From Ignavibacteriaceae bacterium (lineage in GTDB: Bacteria; Bacteroidota; Ignavibacteria; Ignavibacteriales; Ignavibacteriaceae): DNA of 64,000 bases. The DNA is taken from contig JARLHC010000050.1 in assembly GCA_031292455.1 (NCBI GenBank), forward strand, positions 1 to 64,000. The letters are read 5' to 3'. Below are positions 46,207-56,011 of the stretch, piece by piece (the first letter of the stretch is position 1; each line of letters begins with the position of its first letter). Made by a program: the position numbers and the translations under genes. The notes under the pieces were generated by a model. That model was not told where the DNA came from, searched no databases, and saw only the letters and a program-made list of their open reading frames with translations.

Positions 46207-49200
46207 TTGTACCTGTCGAAACTTGAAATATTAGGATTCAAATCATTCGCCCAAAAAACTAATGTACAGTTTAATCAGGGAGTTACCTCTATTGTCGGGC
46301 CTAACGGCTGCGGAAAGACAAATATTGTTGATGCTATAAGATGGTGCCTGGGTGAGCAGAAAAGCAATACCCTAAGAAGTGATAAAATGGAGAATGTCAT
46401 ATTTAACGGCACCTCCAATAAGAAGCCGATGGGTATGGCTGAAGTCTCATTGACTATTGAGAATAACAAGGGCATCCTCCCTACTGAATATTCAGAAGTA
46501 ACAATTACACGAAGGATTTTCAGATCGGGCGAAAGTGAGTACCTTCTTAATAAAAACCTCTGCCGCCTCAAGGATATTACTAATTTATTTATGGATACCG
46601 GTATAGGCGCTAACGCTTATTCGGTTATTGAACTTAAAATGGTTGAAACTATTTTAAGCAATAAGGCGGAAGAAAGAAGAACTATGTTCGAGGAAGCAGC
46701 CGGCGTAAATAAATATAAGCTGCGCCGTAGACTTGCCCTCAGGAAACTTGATGAGGTCAAGGCCGATCTCAATAGGGTCAACGATATAGTTACGGAAGTC
46801 GAAAAGAAGGTAAATTCCCTCGAGCGTCAGGCTAAAAAAGCTGAAAAACATAATAAAATATCTACAATTCTCCGCGAATTGGAAATAGATCTATCCGAAA
46901 GGGAATTAGCTCGCTTTAATCTTCAGAAAGAGGAATATAAAAATCAGAAAGATCTAAACTTCAAACAGAAAATTTTAATTGAATCTGATCTTGCCGAAAT
47001 TGAAAACGAAATTAAATCAATAAAAGAAAATTTAAATAAGACTGAATCAGAGCTAAAATTAAAAAGAGCTGAAGTAGCCGGTCAGACAGAAAAGATATAT
47101 AACTGCCAGAACTTTATTTCAGTAAGTAAGGAAAGGGAAAAATCCTTAGAAAGCAATATTAAAAGATATAATCAGGAACTCGAAGAACTTAAAATCCAGC
47201 TGGAAGAAACCAGGGAACTGATTATTGAAAATACCGAAATTGTAACCTCTACTACCGGCAAAATTGAAGAGAAAGAATCTCTTAAGAAATCTTTTGAAGA
47301 AAATGTAAATCAGTTAAGGATCTCTCTTGAAGAGAAGAGGAAAGTGCTGAAACTTCATTCTGAAATGCTTCTGGAGAAGTTTAAAGAAATTACCACAAAA
47401 GAAAATGAATATTCAAATGTGGAATTGGCCCTTGTATCAAAGAACAATGCTATATCACGACTTAACGAAAAAATTCAATCGTTAACCGGGAACATTGCCA
47501 AGACAGTTGGGTTTATTGAAGAACTTGAACAGGATAAATCCGAAACAGAAAAGAAAATAACTGAAGCTGAAAATTATTATAGTAGCAAACTGCACGAAAG
47601 GGAACAGCTTGAGAAAGAATTAAACTCCTTAAAAGAGAAGGAACTCGAAGAACGGTCATTAATAAGCAGTATAAAGGATAAAATAACTTTTATCCAGAAT
47701 CTGATAGATAACCTGGAAGGGGTATCAAAGGGAGCAAAAGCACTCCTTGAAAATAATGCCTGGGCAACAGGAGATAAGGCACTTCTGGCACATATCGGAA
47801 ATTCTTCCGAAGAGTACCGTTTCGCTATAGAAGCTTCTTTGAAAAATAACCTGAACAATATTCTTGTCGATTCACTCGAAGATTTAAAGAACGGAATCGA
47901 ATATCTTAAAAGCAGCGGAATAGGGAAAGCTTCCTTTTATATTACTCGGGACCAGAAAGAGCAAAAGAAAAGCTTTATTAATTATATACAGTCCCTGATT
48001 GTTAAACAGAAAGTAAGATCGCTGAAAAAAGCACCTGGATTCCTAGGCTTTGCAAAAGAGTTTATCCAGACTGATGAAAAATGGATCCCCTTCTTCGATA
48101 AGATATTATCCAAAACAATACTTGTTGATTCACTGGAAACTGCCTTTAACCTTTCGGCAAAGTATGCAATATTTAACTTTGTAACTCTGAATGGGGACTA
48201 TATCGATGAATCAGGCGTCATTGAAGGGGGCTCTGCTCCAAGACTCGATGATTCGCTGTTCGGAAGGAAACAGCTTCTTGAGAACCTTAAAAATGAATTC
48301 CCCCGGAAAGAAGAGGAACTCGAAAAACTCCGCCTGAAGATTGAAAACGTCGAGCAGACAATCAATAATATCGATCTTAAATTGCTCTCTGAAAGAGAAA
48401 GAATGCTTGTTAATGACCTCTCTAATATAGAAAAACAAACTGCCCAGTTTGAATTTGAAAAGAAGAAGGCTGTTGATGAAATTGAGAAAGCAAGAACAGA
48501 GATACAGGAACTAGCCGCTGATTATAACCGGCTTGATAATGAGAAATCAAGACTGCAGGAAATCCTTTCTCTCCATAAAGATGAAAAATCTGCCGCTGAC
48601 CAGGAAAGCAGGAAAATGGATGAGGACTTTAAGGAGATTGAAAAGGAATATAATTCCATTACTTCAAGACTTAATAATTTGAACCTCGAACTGGAACGGT
48701 ATAATGGCGATTTAAGAAATACAAATAATGCAATTAAAAGAGCTGAAGATTCAATTGACCTGATCATTAAGAGTATTGCCAAAAGGGAAATTGATATCTC
48801 CACGGCTTCGCAGGAACTCGATACCATCAAAACTATTCTTGATGACAAATTATTTGAACTTAATGAATTGGGCGAAACAAAAGAGAAGCAGTTAAAAGAA
48901 GAAAATGAAATTGATTCTGAATATAGATCGATTAAAGCCGTCATTGAAGAAAAAGAATTGAAACAGGATTCACTCAGGAACGAAAGGGAAACTGTCTCCG
49001 ATCAAATTCATTCGTCTGAAATGCATTTGAATGAACTGGGCCTGATGATTAAGAATCTTCTCGAGAATATCAAAGAGAATTATTCGTTAACTCTTGAAGT
49101 CAAAACTTTTGAAGATCTTGATACTTTTAATTTTGATCAGAAGACTGAAGAAGTACATTCTCTGAAACAACAGGTTCGGAACCTCGGACCTATTAACCTG

Positions 49201-49800
49201 CTTGCCTATTCTGAATACGAAGAAGAAAAGGAAAGATTTGATTTCCTGAATAAGCAAAGGAATGACCTTCTGGAATCGGAAAAGGATGTTATAAAGACTA
49301 TTGAGGAAATAAATACAGCCGCTCAGGCCCTGTTCTCTGATACTTTTGATAAAATAAGAGGGCACTTTATAAATATTTTCAGGGGACTTTTCAACCCCGG
49401 CGATGAGGCTGATCTAAGACTTGAAGAAGATGCCGACCCTCTTGAGGCTAAGATTGAGATAATTGCAAAACCTAAGGGGAAACGCCCTACTTCAATTGAT
49501 CTGCTTTCAGGAGGAGAAAAGACTTTAACAGCTATAGCGCTTTTGTTTGCAATTTATCTGGTTAAACCGAGTCCTTTCTGTATACTCGATGAAATTGACG
49601 CACCGCTTGATGATGCTAATATAGATAGGTTTACAAAAATTATAAAAGATTTTAGTGTCGATACACAGTTTATAGTCGTTACCCATAATAAGAGAACTAT
49701 GGAAGCTGCAAGTACCCTGTATGGCGTAACTATGCAGGAGGAAGGGGTTTCAAAACTTGTAAGTGTTAGATTTAATGAGGATTTCAATTTTGTCAATTAA
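46207..49800 (+). CDS. smc: Chromosome segregation protein SMC
   Basis: A 1197-residue condensin ATPase that organises the chromosome with ScpA/ScpB. It has Walker A GPNGCGKT at 31-38, the long first coiled coil (about 165-500), a hinge (about 510-660, 'GVSKGAKALLENNAWATG'), the returning coil (670-1010), the signature LSGGEKT from 1100 and Walker B CILDEID at 1125-1131. The start is TTG 46207 with an agga site seven bases before it. Length is normal for the family. Confidence 0.95.
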   Translation: MYLSKLEILGFKSFAQKTNVQFNQGVTSIVGPNGCGKTNIVDAIRWCLGEQKSNTLRSDKMENVIFNGTSNKKPMGMAEVSLTIENNKGILPTEYSEVTITRRIFRSGESEYLLNKNLCRLKDITNLFMDTGIGANAYSVIELKMVETILSNKAEERRTMFEEAAGVNKYKLRRRLALRKLDEVKADLNRVNDIVTEVEKKVNSLERQAKKAEKHNKISTILRELEIDLSERELARFNLQKEEYKNQKDLNFKQKILIESDLAEIENEIKSIKENLNKTESELKLKRAEVAGQTEKIYNCQNFISVSKEREKSLESNIKRYNQELEELKIQLEETRELIIENTEIVTSTTGKIEEKESLKKSFEENVNQLRISLEEKRKVLKLHSEMLLEKFKEITTKENEYSNVELALVSKNNAISRLNEKIQSLTGNIAKTVGFIEELEQDKSETEKKITEAENYYSSKLHEREQLEKELNSLKEKELEERSLISSIKDKITFIQNLIDNLEGVSKGAKALLENNAWATGDKALLAHIGNSSEEYRFAIEASLKNNLNNILVDSLEDLKNGIEYLKSSGIGKASFYITRDQKEQKKSFINYIQSLIVKQKVRSLKKAPGFLGFAKEFIQTDEKWIPFFDKILSKTILVDSLETAFNLSAKYAIFNFVTLNGDYIDESGVIEGGSAPRLDDSLFGRKQLLENLKNEFPRKEEELEKLRLKIENVEQTINNIDLKLLSERERMLVNDLSNIEKQTAQFEFEKKKAVDEIEKARTEIQELAADYNRLDNEKSRLQEILSLHKDEKSAADQESRKMDEDFKEIEKEYNSITSRLNNLNLELERYNGDLRNTNNAIKRAEDSIDLIIKSIAKREIDISTASQELDTIKTILDDKLFELNELGETKEKQLKEENEIDSEYRSIKAVIEEKELKQDSLRNERETVSDQIHSSEMHLNELGLMIKNLLENIKENYSLTLEVKTFEDLDTFNFDQKTEEVHSLKQQVRNLGPINLLAYSEYEEEKERFDFLNKQRNDLLESEKDVIKTIEEINTAAQALFSDTFDKIRGHFINIFRGLFNPGDEADLRLEEDADPLEAKIEIIAKPKGKRPTSIDLLSGGEKTLTAIALLFAIYLVKPSPFCILDEIDAPLDDANIDRFTKIIKDFSVDTQFIVVTHNKRTMEAASTLYGVTMQEEGVSKLVSVRFNEDFNFVN

Positions 49801-51757
49801 ATCTTGCCTCAATGGCTTTATAAGTTTATTCCTTATTATAATTTGCGTTTCGCCCCTCGGAGCTCAATGGGTTAATAACCCTTCTATAAATACAAAGCTG
49901 GTTATTGACGGCACCAATCCAATAAATATTTCTTCTGTTGAGGATCTTAAAGGCGGCGCTTTTATTTTCTGGCAGGATAATAAGAGCGGGTTTCAGAATG
50001 AGATATTATTTGTCCATATGGATGGGAACGGTAAAGTAAGTTTTCGCCCTGATGGGAAAAAAACTTCAGATCTGAATGGAGATAAAGTAAATCCTATTGC
50101 CTCTAGTAATCTTCCAAATACTGCAGTTGTTGTCTGGAAAGATTATACAAGGAATAAAAATGGTAACCTGTTTGCGCAAAGAGTCTATTCAAATGGAAAT
50201 CTTTTGTGGCAGCGGAATGGAGTCCGGATTACACCTGATTATCCCGATGTTACCGATTATGCCGTTTGTTCTGATGATGCCGGAAATGTTTATATCTCTT
50301 ACATTGCTAAAGCGAATGAATTCGGGTCAAGTTATAAGCTTAAACTGCAGAAAATAAGCGCCGCCGGAGAACTCCTTAATAACGAAATTGATGGAATTCT
50401 TATTCATGATTCTCCCGGAAGAAAAAGCTCGTCTTCTGTAATAGCTGATGATGAAGGAGGTGCATACATCTTCTGGCTTGAAAATCTGAATAATAAAACC
50501 ATATTATTGGCCCAGCATGTCGACTCTACTGGAAAAAGCTTATGGGGTAAAAGACCGGTTGTGGTATCTAATTCTTCCCAGACCGTATTAAGCTATTCTG
50601 TTCAAAATAGTGATTTCTCTTCTATCTACGTAGCTTGGCAGATTCAGAAATCTGAGAAGGACATTTATCATCAGTTGATAAGTTATTCCGGTAAACCATT
50701 ATGGGGACAGGGCGGTAGGGTGGCCTCCAACAGGAAAGGGAATAAAACTAATCCCCAGGTGTTGACCGCCGACTCCACTATAATCTTAAGCTGGACTAAT
50801 GAGATTAACAAAGATAAAGATATCTATATTCAGAAATTTAATGTAAAAGGAATTCAACGCTGGAAAGAAGATGTACCCGTAATCAAATTGGAAAGAGATC
50901 AGTTCGGTCAGAAACTTTTAAGTGATGGCAAATCCGGCGCAATTGTAGCATGGATTGATAAACGCCAGGAATCCATAAGGCCCGATATATATGCCCAAAG
51001 AATAAGCGGTACTGGTAAACGGTTATGGGATTCGCTTGGCATTGCTGTGGCCTCTCATAAAAATACCGAAAAAAGCTACCCCTCTATTGTTTCAGACTTG
51101 AGAGGTGGCGCAATTGCTATATTTAAAGAAATGAGAGAAAGCAAAGGGGAAATATATGCTCAAAAAATATTCAATTCAGGTACGTATGTTTCCCAGATTA
51201 TCGGCCTGAATGCTATCCTTAATGGTGACTCGGTAAAAATATCCTGGTACTCTGCCAATGAATCAAGTGAAACAAATTATGATGTGGAAAGAACAATACA
51301 GACTGAGAACGGTACAGCTCCATGGAGTATAGTCGGGAATATTAAATCAGCAGGCGTTAGCAATGTTAAATATTATGAATTTCTGGACAGGCCGAAGGAA
51401 GCTGGCTCTATATTCTATAGGATAGTTCAAAAAGATAACCATGGCAATATTCAACCTTCCGATGTTGCCAAAGTATCATTCTTGGAACCGAAAGGGAAAA
51501 TTACACTGGGGGATAATTCTCCGAACCCGTTTTCAGATGAAACTACAATCCTTTTTTATCTGGAAGAACCGACCTGGATTAAATTCGAGTTCTTTAATAG
51601 TCATATTGAAGTGATAAAAGAAATTGAAGGACAGAATTATCCCAGGGGAGAAAATAAGATTACTTTTTCAGGAAAGAATCTTCCCCCGGGAGTCTATTTC
51701 TACCGTATTCAGGCAGGTGATTTTGTCGATGTAAGAAAAATGGTGCTGGCAAGATGA
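49775..51757 (+). CDS. T9SS-secreted protein with C-terminal sorting domain
   Basis: A 660-residue exported protein. A signal peptide (about 1-30, 'LFLIIICVSPLGAQ') is followed by a repeated beta-propeller-like region (35-470) with many 'IFWQDN', 'VVWKDYT', 'VAWQIQ', 'VAWIDKR' blade motifs. Next come a fibronectin-like domain (about 480-570) and a por-type sorting domain (about 580-660: 'NSPNPFSDETTI', 'GVYFYRIQAGDF', 'RKMVLAR'). That domain is cut off and anchored by type IX secretion in Bacteroidota and Ignavibacteria. ATG 49775 overlaps the end of smc by 26 bases and is preferred over GTG 49763. The cargo's role is unknown. Confidence 0.88.
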   Translation: MRISILSIKSCLNGFISLFLIIICVSPLGAQWVNNPSINTKLVIDGTNPINISSVEDLKGGAFIFWQDNKSGFQNEILFVHMDGNGKVSFRPDGKKTSDLNGDKVNPIASSNLPNTAVVVWKDYTRNKNGNLFAQRVYSNGNLLWQRNGVRITPDYPDVTDYAVCSDDAGNVYISYIAKANEFGSSYKLKLQKISAAGELLNNEIDGILIHDSPGRKSSSSVIADDEGGAYIFWLENLNNKTILLAQHVDSTGKSLWGKRPVVVSNSSQTVLSYSVQNSDFSSIYVAWQIQKSEKDIYHQLISYSGKPLWGQGGRVASNRKGNKTNPQVLTADSTIILSWTNEINKDKDIYIQKFNVKGIQRWKEDVPVIKLERDQFGQKLLSDGKSGAIVAWIDKRQESIRPDIYAQRISGTGKRLWDSLGIAVASHKNTEKSYPSIVSDLRGGAIAIFKEMRESKGEIYAQKIFNSGTYVSQIIGLNAILNGDSVKISWYSANESSETNYDVERTIQTENGTAPWSIVGNIKSAGVSNVKYYEFLDRPKEAGSIFYRIVQKDNHGNIQPSDVAKVSFLEPKGKITLGDNSPNPFSDETTILFYLEEPTWIKFEFFNSHIEVIKEIEGQNYPRGENKITFSGKNLPPGVYFYRIQAGDFVDVRKMVLAR

Positions 51758-52476
51758 TAGATCAAAAAATTAAATTGTTTATTGATTTTGATGGTACTAT
51801 AACCAGAGAAGATGTAGGCGAATCAATATTCCGCAATTTTGGCGATAGAAGTAAAGTTGATAAGATTATTGAAGATCTTCTTAGTGATAGGATTTCAGCA
51901 AAACAATCATGGATCGATTTATGCGCATCTGTTGACAAAGTGGATGTGAATACATTAAATGAATTTATTTACAAAATGGAAGTTGACCCGGGAATGTATA
52001 AGCTGATACAGTTTTGCCGGGATCACGATATTCAGATTATTGTCCTTAGTGACGGGTTTGATTATTACATAGATATGATATTTGAAAGAGAGAATTTAAC
52101 AGGATTAAAATATTTCTCTAATCATCTGGAAATATCTTCACAGAACAAACTTGTTCCGGAATTCCCCTTTGAAGATCCTAATAGCAGGAATACTGCTAAC
52201 TGTAAGAAAAATCATATTATTACAAATAGCAGCGATGAGGATATTACAATGTATATAGGGGACGGCAATTCAGATAAAGACCCCGCCCTGTATTGCGACT
52301 TTATTTTTGCCAAAAGAAGTCTTCTTAAATATTGTGAGAAGGAAAGAGTTTCCTATTTCCCTTATAAAACTTTCGATGATGTAATTGATATACTCGCAGT
52401 TCTTTTAAAGAAGAAAAAATTAAAAAAAAGACATCAGGCAGGACTAAAAAGAAGAGAAGCATATATCACGGAATGA
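51754..52476 (+). CDS. HAD-family phosphatase (SerB/MtnX-like)
   Basis: A 240-residue hydrolase with motif I FIDFDGTITRED near 9-20, motif II 'VLSDGFDYY' and the final acid motif 'YIGDGNSDKDPAL' near 165-177. This is the HAD-IB arrangement of phosphoserine phosphatases and MtnX. The substrate cannot be told. A basic tail 'KKKKLKKRHQAG' ends the protein. The start overlaps the previous stop by ATGA. Confidence 0.82.
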   Translation: MIDQKIKLFIDFDGTITREDVGESIFRNFGDRSKVDKIIEDLLSDRISAKQSWIDLCASVDKVDVNTLNEFIYKMEVDPGMYKLIQFCRDHDIQIIVLSDGFDYYIDMIFERENLTGLKYFSNHLEISSQNKLVPEFPFEDPNSRNTANCKKNHIITNSSDEDITMYIGDGNSDKDPALYCDFIFAKRSLLKYCEKERVSYFPYKTFDDVIDILAVLLKKKKLKKRHQAGLKRREAYITE

Positions 52477-52512
52477 TAGATAAAAGAATAGCTAAAGAGT
52501 TAAAAAACAAAT

Positions 52513-53097
52513 ATGAAATTATCAGAAACTTTCTTTAAGTATCGCAGCTACACACCGGTTCCGTTTGTTATTATTATGCTCTTATATAATAACTCAAATA
52601 TATGGGGCATTATAGCAGGGTTTATAATTGCATTCGTAGGTGAGTTTATACGGCTTTGGGGAGTAAGTTGGGCAGGTAGCGAAACAAGAACCACGGGTAA
52701 TGTGGGGGGATCAAATCTGATTATCAGCGGACCTTTTGCTCATGTTCGGAATCCACTCTACTTCGGTAACATAATGATGTATACCGGCATTGGAATAATG
52801 TCATTTGCAATATTCCCATGGCTTCAGATTGCTGGACTTCTGTTCTTTTCATTGCAATACTATATGATAATAAAAGAAGAAGAAGGATACCTTAGGAAAA
52901 CATTCGGTAAACAATTCGAAGATTATACTTTGAATGTCCGCCGCTTTATTCCGCGATTGACTCCATATAGAGTAGCAGGGAATAAACAGTCCGACTTTTC
53001 CTGGAAAGAAGGCTTACAGTCTGAAACAAGAACTCTGCAGGCATTCGGATTTGTTATTATGACTCTGCTAATAATTTGGGTTATCAGAAGAAACTAA
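52513..53097 (+). CDS. Isoprenylcysteine/phospholipid methyltransferase-like membrane protein
   Basis: A 194-residue protein with four or five membrane helices and the C-terminal block 'GPFAHVRNPLYFGNIMMYTG' plus 'EEEGYLRKTFGKQFEDY'. This is the S-adenosylmethionine site shared by ICMT and PEMT-type enzymes. It lies between a HAD phosphatase and lpxB, so a lipid or quinone substrate is likely but not defined. Confidence 0.82.
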   Translation: MKLSETFFKYRSYTPVPFVIIMLLYNNSNIWGIIAGFIIAFVGEFIRLWGVSWAGSETRTTGNVGGSNLIISGPFAHVRNPLYFGNIMMYTGIGIMSFAIFPWLQIAGLLFFSLQYYMIIKEEEGYLRKTFGKQFEDYTLNVRRFIPRLTPYRVAGNKQSDFSWKEGLQSETRTLQAFGFVIMTLLIIWVIRRN

Positions 53098-53098
53098 T

Positions 53099-54244
53099 AT
53101 GAAAGCAAATAATAAAAATATTCTTATTATTGCCGGCGAAGCTTCGGGAGATCTCCATGGCTCAGCTCTTATTACCGAACTCAAAAAGATAGATCCCTCT
53201 GTTAATGTTTTCGGTATAGGCGGGGAAAAGATGAAGAATGCCGGGATGAATATTCTTTATCCTATAGATAAACTTGCTTTCCTCGGGTTTGCTGAAGTAA
53301 TTAAACATATTCCGTTCATTAAAAGGGTACAGCGGGAAATTCTCACGCTTGTAAAAGAAAAAGAAATAAGTAATGCGGTGCTTATTGATTATCCTGGATT
53401 TAATCTTAGTCTTGCAAAAAAATTAAAAGCCGCAGGAGTAAATATCTTTTATTATATAGCTCCGCAGATATGGGCATGGGGAGCAGGAAGGATTAAAAAG
53501 ATAAAAGCCCTCGTAAATAAAATGATAGTAGTATTCCCCTTCGAAGAGGAACTTTACCGGAAGAATAATGTTAATGTGGAATTTGTCGGACATCCGATAT
53601 TGGAAAGGATAAATGAATACGAATTATTACCAAAAGATGAATTCTATAATATATTTAACCTGGATTTGAATAAGAATATATTATTAATATTCCCTGGAAG
53701 CAGGAAAAATGAAATAAGTCGTATCTTCCCTGATGCAATAAAAGCTGCTTCTAAACTGTCAAAAGAATTCAACCTTCAAACAGTCGTCGCCTGCGCAGAT
53801 AATATAGATATTAATTTGTTTAATGGCCTTGGCATTGATACAGAATATAAGATCATTAAAGGACATAATTACGACTTGATGAATCTTGCGAAAATAGGGA
53901 TTATTAAATCTGGTACTTCTACCCTTGAAGCAGGTTTGTTTTCGCTTCCGATGGTTATTGTCTATAAGACAAGTCTCCTTACTTATCTGATTATTAAGAA
54001 ATTGATCAAATTGGATATAATCGGCATGGTTAATATTATTATCGGAGAGAAAGTAGCCCCGGAATTAATCCAGGATAAAGCCGATGATGAGAATATTTAT
54101 TTAGAATGTAAAAAGATATTATCTGATAACAATCTTTATTTATCAATGAAAAGCAGGCTGTCTGTTCTCAAAGAGAAACTTGGCCAGCAGGGAGCCTCTC
54201 GTAAAGCGGCTTTGATTGTTTATAGTGGATTGAATGGGTTATAG
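53099..54244 (+). CDS. lpxB: Lipid-A-disaccharide synthase
   Basis: A 381-residue GT19 glycosyltransferase joining UDP-diacylglucosamine and lipid X to form the lipid A disaccharide. It opens 'NILIIAGEASGDLHGSAL', with 'YIAPQIWAWGAGR' near 120 and 'IFPGSRKNEI' near 198. The stop overlaps the next gene by 11 bases. Start of a lipid A operon. Confidence 0.95.
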   Translation: MKANNKNILIIAGEASGDLHGSALITELKKIDPSVNVFGIGGEKMKNAGMNILYPIDKLAFLGFAEVIKHIPFIKRVQREILTLVKEKEISNAVLIDYPGFNLSLAKKLKAAGVNIFYYIAPQIWAWGAGRIKKIKALVNKMIVVFPFEEELYRKNNVNVEFVGHPILERINEYELLPKDEFYNIFNLDLNKNILLIFPGSRKNEISRIFPDAIKAASKLSKEFNLQTVVACADNIDINLFNGLGIDTEYKIIKGHNYDLMNLAKIGIIKSGTSTLEAGLFSLPMVIVYKTSLLTYLIIKKLIKLDIIGMVNIIIGEKVAPELIQDKADDENIYLECKKILSDNNLYLSMKSRLSVLKEKLGQQGASRKAALIVYSGLNGL

Positions 54245-54902
54245 AAAATTTAAACAGGATTTTCTTCGCGTTATTGGTCTATTTGTTCTTTCTCAGGCTG
54301 TCGACCTGCTTTGCAAAAGTCTTAAGGTGTCTTATAAGAACAGGGAAATAGTGGATGCTCTTGAAAACCAGAATAAGAATTATGTCCTTGCTTTCTGGCA
54401 CGGACAGATGCTGCTGGGATGGTATCTCCACAGAAATAAAAATTTCACTGCTTTAATAAGCCAAAGTAAGGATGGAGATTTATTGGCAAAACTCCTGAAA
54501 CACTGGAAGTATAATGTTGTTAGAGGGTCCAGTAGCAAAGGAGGGGATGTTGCACTGGGTATGATGGTTGATTATGCAAAAAATAATGAATCAGTTGTAA
54601 TTACACCGGATGGACCAAGAGGTCCTGCCAACAAGATGAAAGCCGGCGCGGTTGTTATTGCAAAGAAAAGTAAGGTCCCCTTGATTCTGGTCGGGGTTGG
54701 TTACAAGAAAAAGAGAATCCTTAAAAGCTGGGATAGGTTTGAAGTACCAAAGTTCTTTTCAGGTGCAAAGGTAATATATTCATCACCTGTTCTTCTGAAA
54801 GAGGATTTATCTTTTAGTGATACGTCTGAAGCAATTCTGAATTGTGAGCAGAAACTAAACGAACTTCAAATTGAAGCAAATAATTTCGATAATAAAACGT
54901 GA
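54234..54902 (+). CDS. DUF374 lysophospholipid acyltransferase-like protein
   Basis: A 222-residue protein of the DUF374/LPLAT group, with 'VLAFWHGQMLLGW' (the HX-type catalytic block, about 52-64), 'ALISQSKDGDLLAK', 'VVRGSSSKGGDVALG' and 'VITPDGPRGPANKMKAGAV'. Members lie next to lpxB, lpxK or kdtA and probably acylate lipid A precursors. Overlaps lpxB and, by four bases, lpxK. Confidence 0.9.
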   Translation: MGYRKFKQDFLRVIGLFVLSQAVDLLCKSLKVSYKNREIVDALENQNKNYVLAFWHGQMLLGWYLHRNKNFTALISQSKDGDLLAKLLKHWKYNVVRGSSSKGGDVALGMMVDYAKNNESVVITPDGPRGPANKMKAGAVVIAKKSKVPLILVGVGYKKKRILKSWDRFEVPKFFSGAKVIYSSPVLLKEDLSFSDTSEAILNCEQKLNELQIEANNFDNKT

Positions 54903-55954
54903 TTAATTTCTTAAAAATATTACTGTTTCCGGTTATTCCCCTGTATGCAATTGCAGTAGCGGTTAGGAATTGGTTATTTGAAATTAAGATATTTAAAGAA
55001 AGTAAAGTTGAAGCAAAAATAATTTCGGTCGGTAACCTTACTGTCGGTGGTTCCGGAAAAACTCCAATGGTAATTTATTTGCTCGAACATCTGAAGAAAT
55101 ATGGCCTAAAAGCCGGAGTATTGAGCAGAGGATATGGCAGAGAATCAAGAGGATATTTGCTCGTTTCGGACGGAAACCGGATACTCACTTCAGTCGATCA
55201 GTGCGGTGATGAAATTTTCCAGACCATTTCCGATTGTCTTATTCCCGGAGCTGTAAGCGAGAATCGGGTTAAAGGAGCAGAAAGATTAATTAAAGAAACC
55301 GGTGTTAAGATAATCGTCCTTGACGATGCTTTCCAGCATCGCTGGATTTACCGGGATTTGGATCTGCTTGTATGTGAGCAGAAATTCCTTTTAAGCCGGA
55401 ATTTCCTTGTTAAAAACCTGTTCCCAACCGGGAATATGAGAGAACCCTTTACGGCTGTTAAAAGAGCTGATGCCGTTATTATTAACAGGAAATTTGCTCT
55501 GGAGGAAGAAATCCCTGATGATCTGAAGACATATTTCGAAGGGAAAAAGATATTCAGAGCTAATTATATGGCTACTGGTTTTGTTGATATAAAAAGAAAT
55601 GAATACCATAAAATTGAAGAATTTAAAGGACAAAAAAGCCTTGTGGTATCAGGAATTGCAGATCCCTTTTCTCTTATGAGCATTCTTGCCCAGAATGGCG
55701 TAAATACTGAGAATAGGATGGTTTTTATTGACCATAAAAACTATTCAAACAAGGAAATTCAATCAATAAGAAAGAAATTTTATAGCTCGAACTCACATTC
55801 GGTTATTACTACACAAAAAGATGCAGTAAAACTTGTAAGTTTCGCAAAAGAATTTGATGATATAGATATCTTTTATCTAAAAATCAAAATGGAGATGAGT
55901 GATGAAGGATCATTTAATAAATTCATTGTTGATAAATTAAATTTGAATCAATGA
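54899..55954 (+). CDS. lpxK: Tetraacyldisaccharide 4'-kinase
   Basis: A 351-residue inner-membrane kinase adding the 4'-phosphate of lipid A. The P-loop region 'SVGNLTVGGSGKTPMVIYL' lies at about 43-61 and 'LDDAFQHRWIYRDLDLLV' follows. It starts at GTG 54899 within the previous gene's stop. No other lpx genes are in the window. Confidence 0.95.
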   Translation: MINFLKILLFPVIPLYAIAVAVRNWLFEIKIFKESKVEAKIISVGNLTVGGSGKTPMVIYLLEHLKKYGLKAGVLSRGYGRESRGYLLVSDGNRILTSVDQCGDEIFQTISDCLIPGAVSENRVKGAERLIKETGVKIIVLDDAFQHRWIYRDLDLLVCEQKFLLSRNFLVKNLFPTGNMREPFTAVKRADAVIINRKFALEEEIPDDLKTYFEGKKIFRANYMATGFVDIKRNEYHKIEEFKGQKSLVVSGIADPFSLMSILAQNGVNTENRMVFIDHKNYSNKEIQSIRKKFYSSNSHSVITTQKDAVKLVSFAKEFDDIDIFYLKIKMEMSDEGSFNKFIVDKLNLNQ

Positions 55955-56011
55955 TCCCGCTCAACAATAATTAATTAAAATAATTGATAAATTTAATTTG
56001 GAGTAAAATAA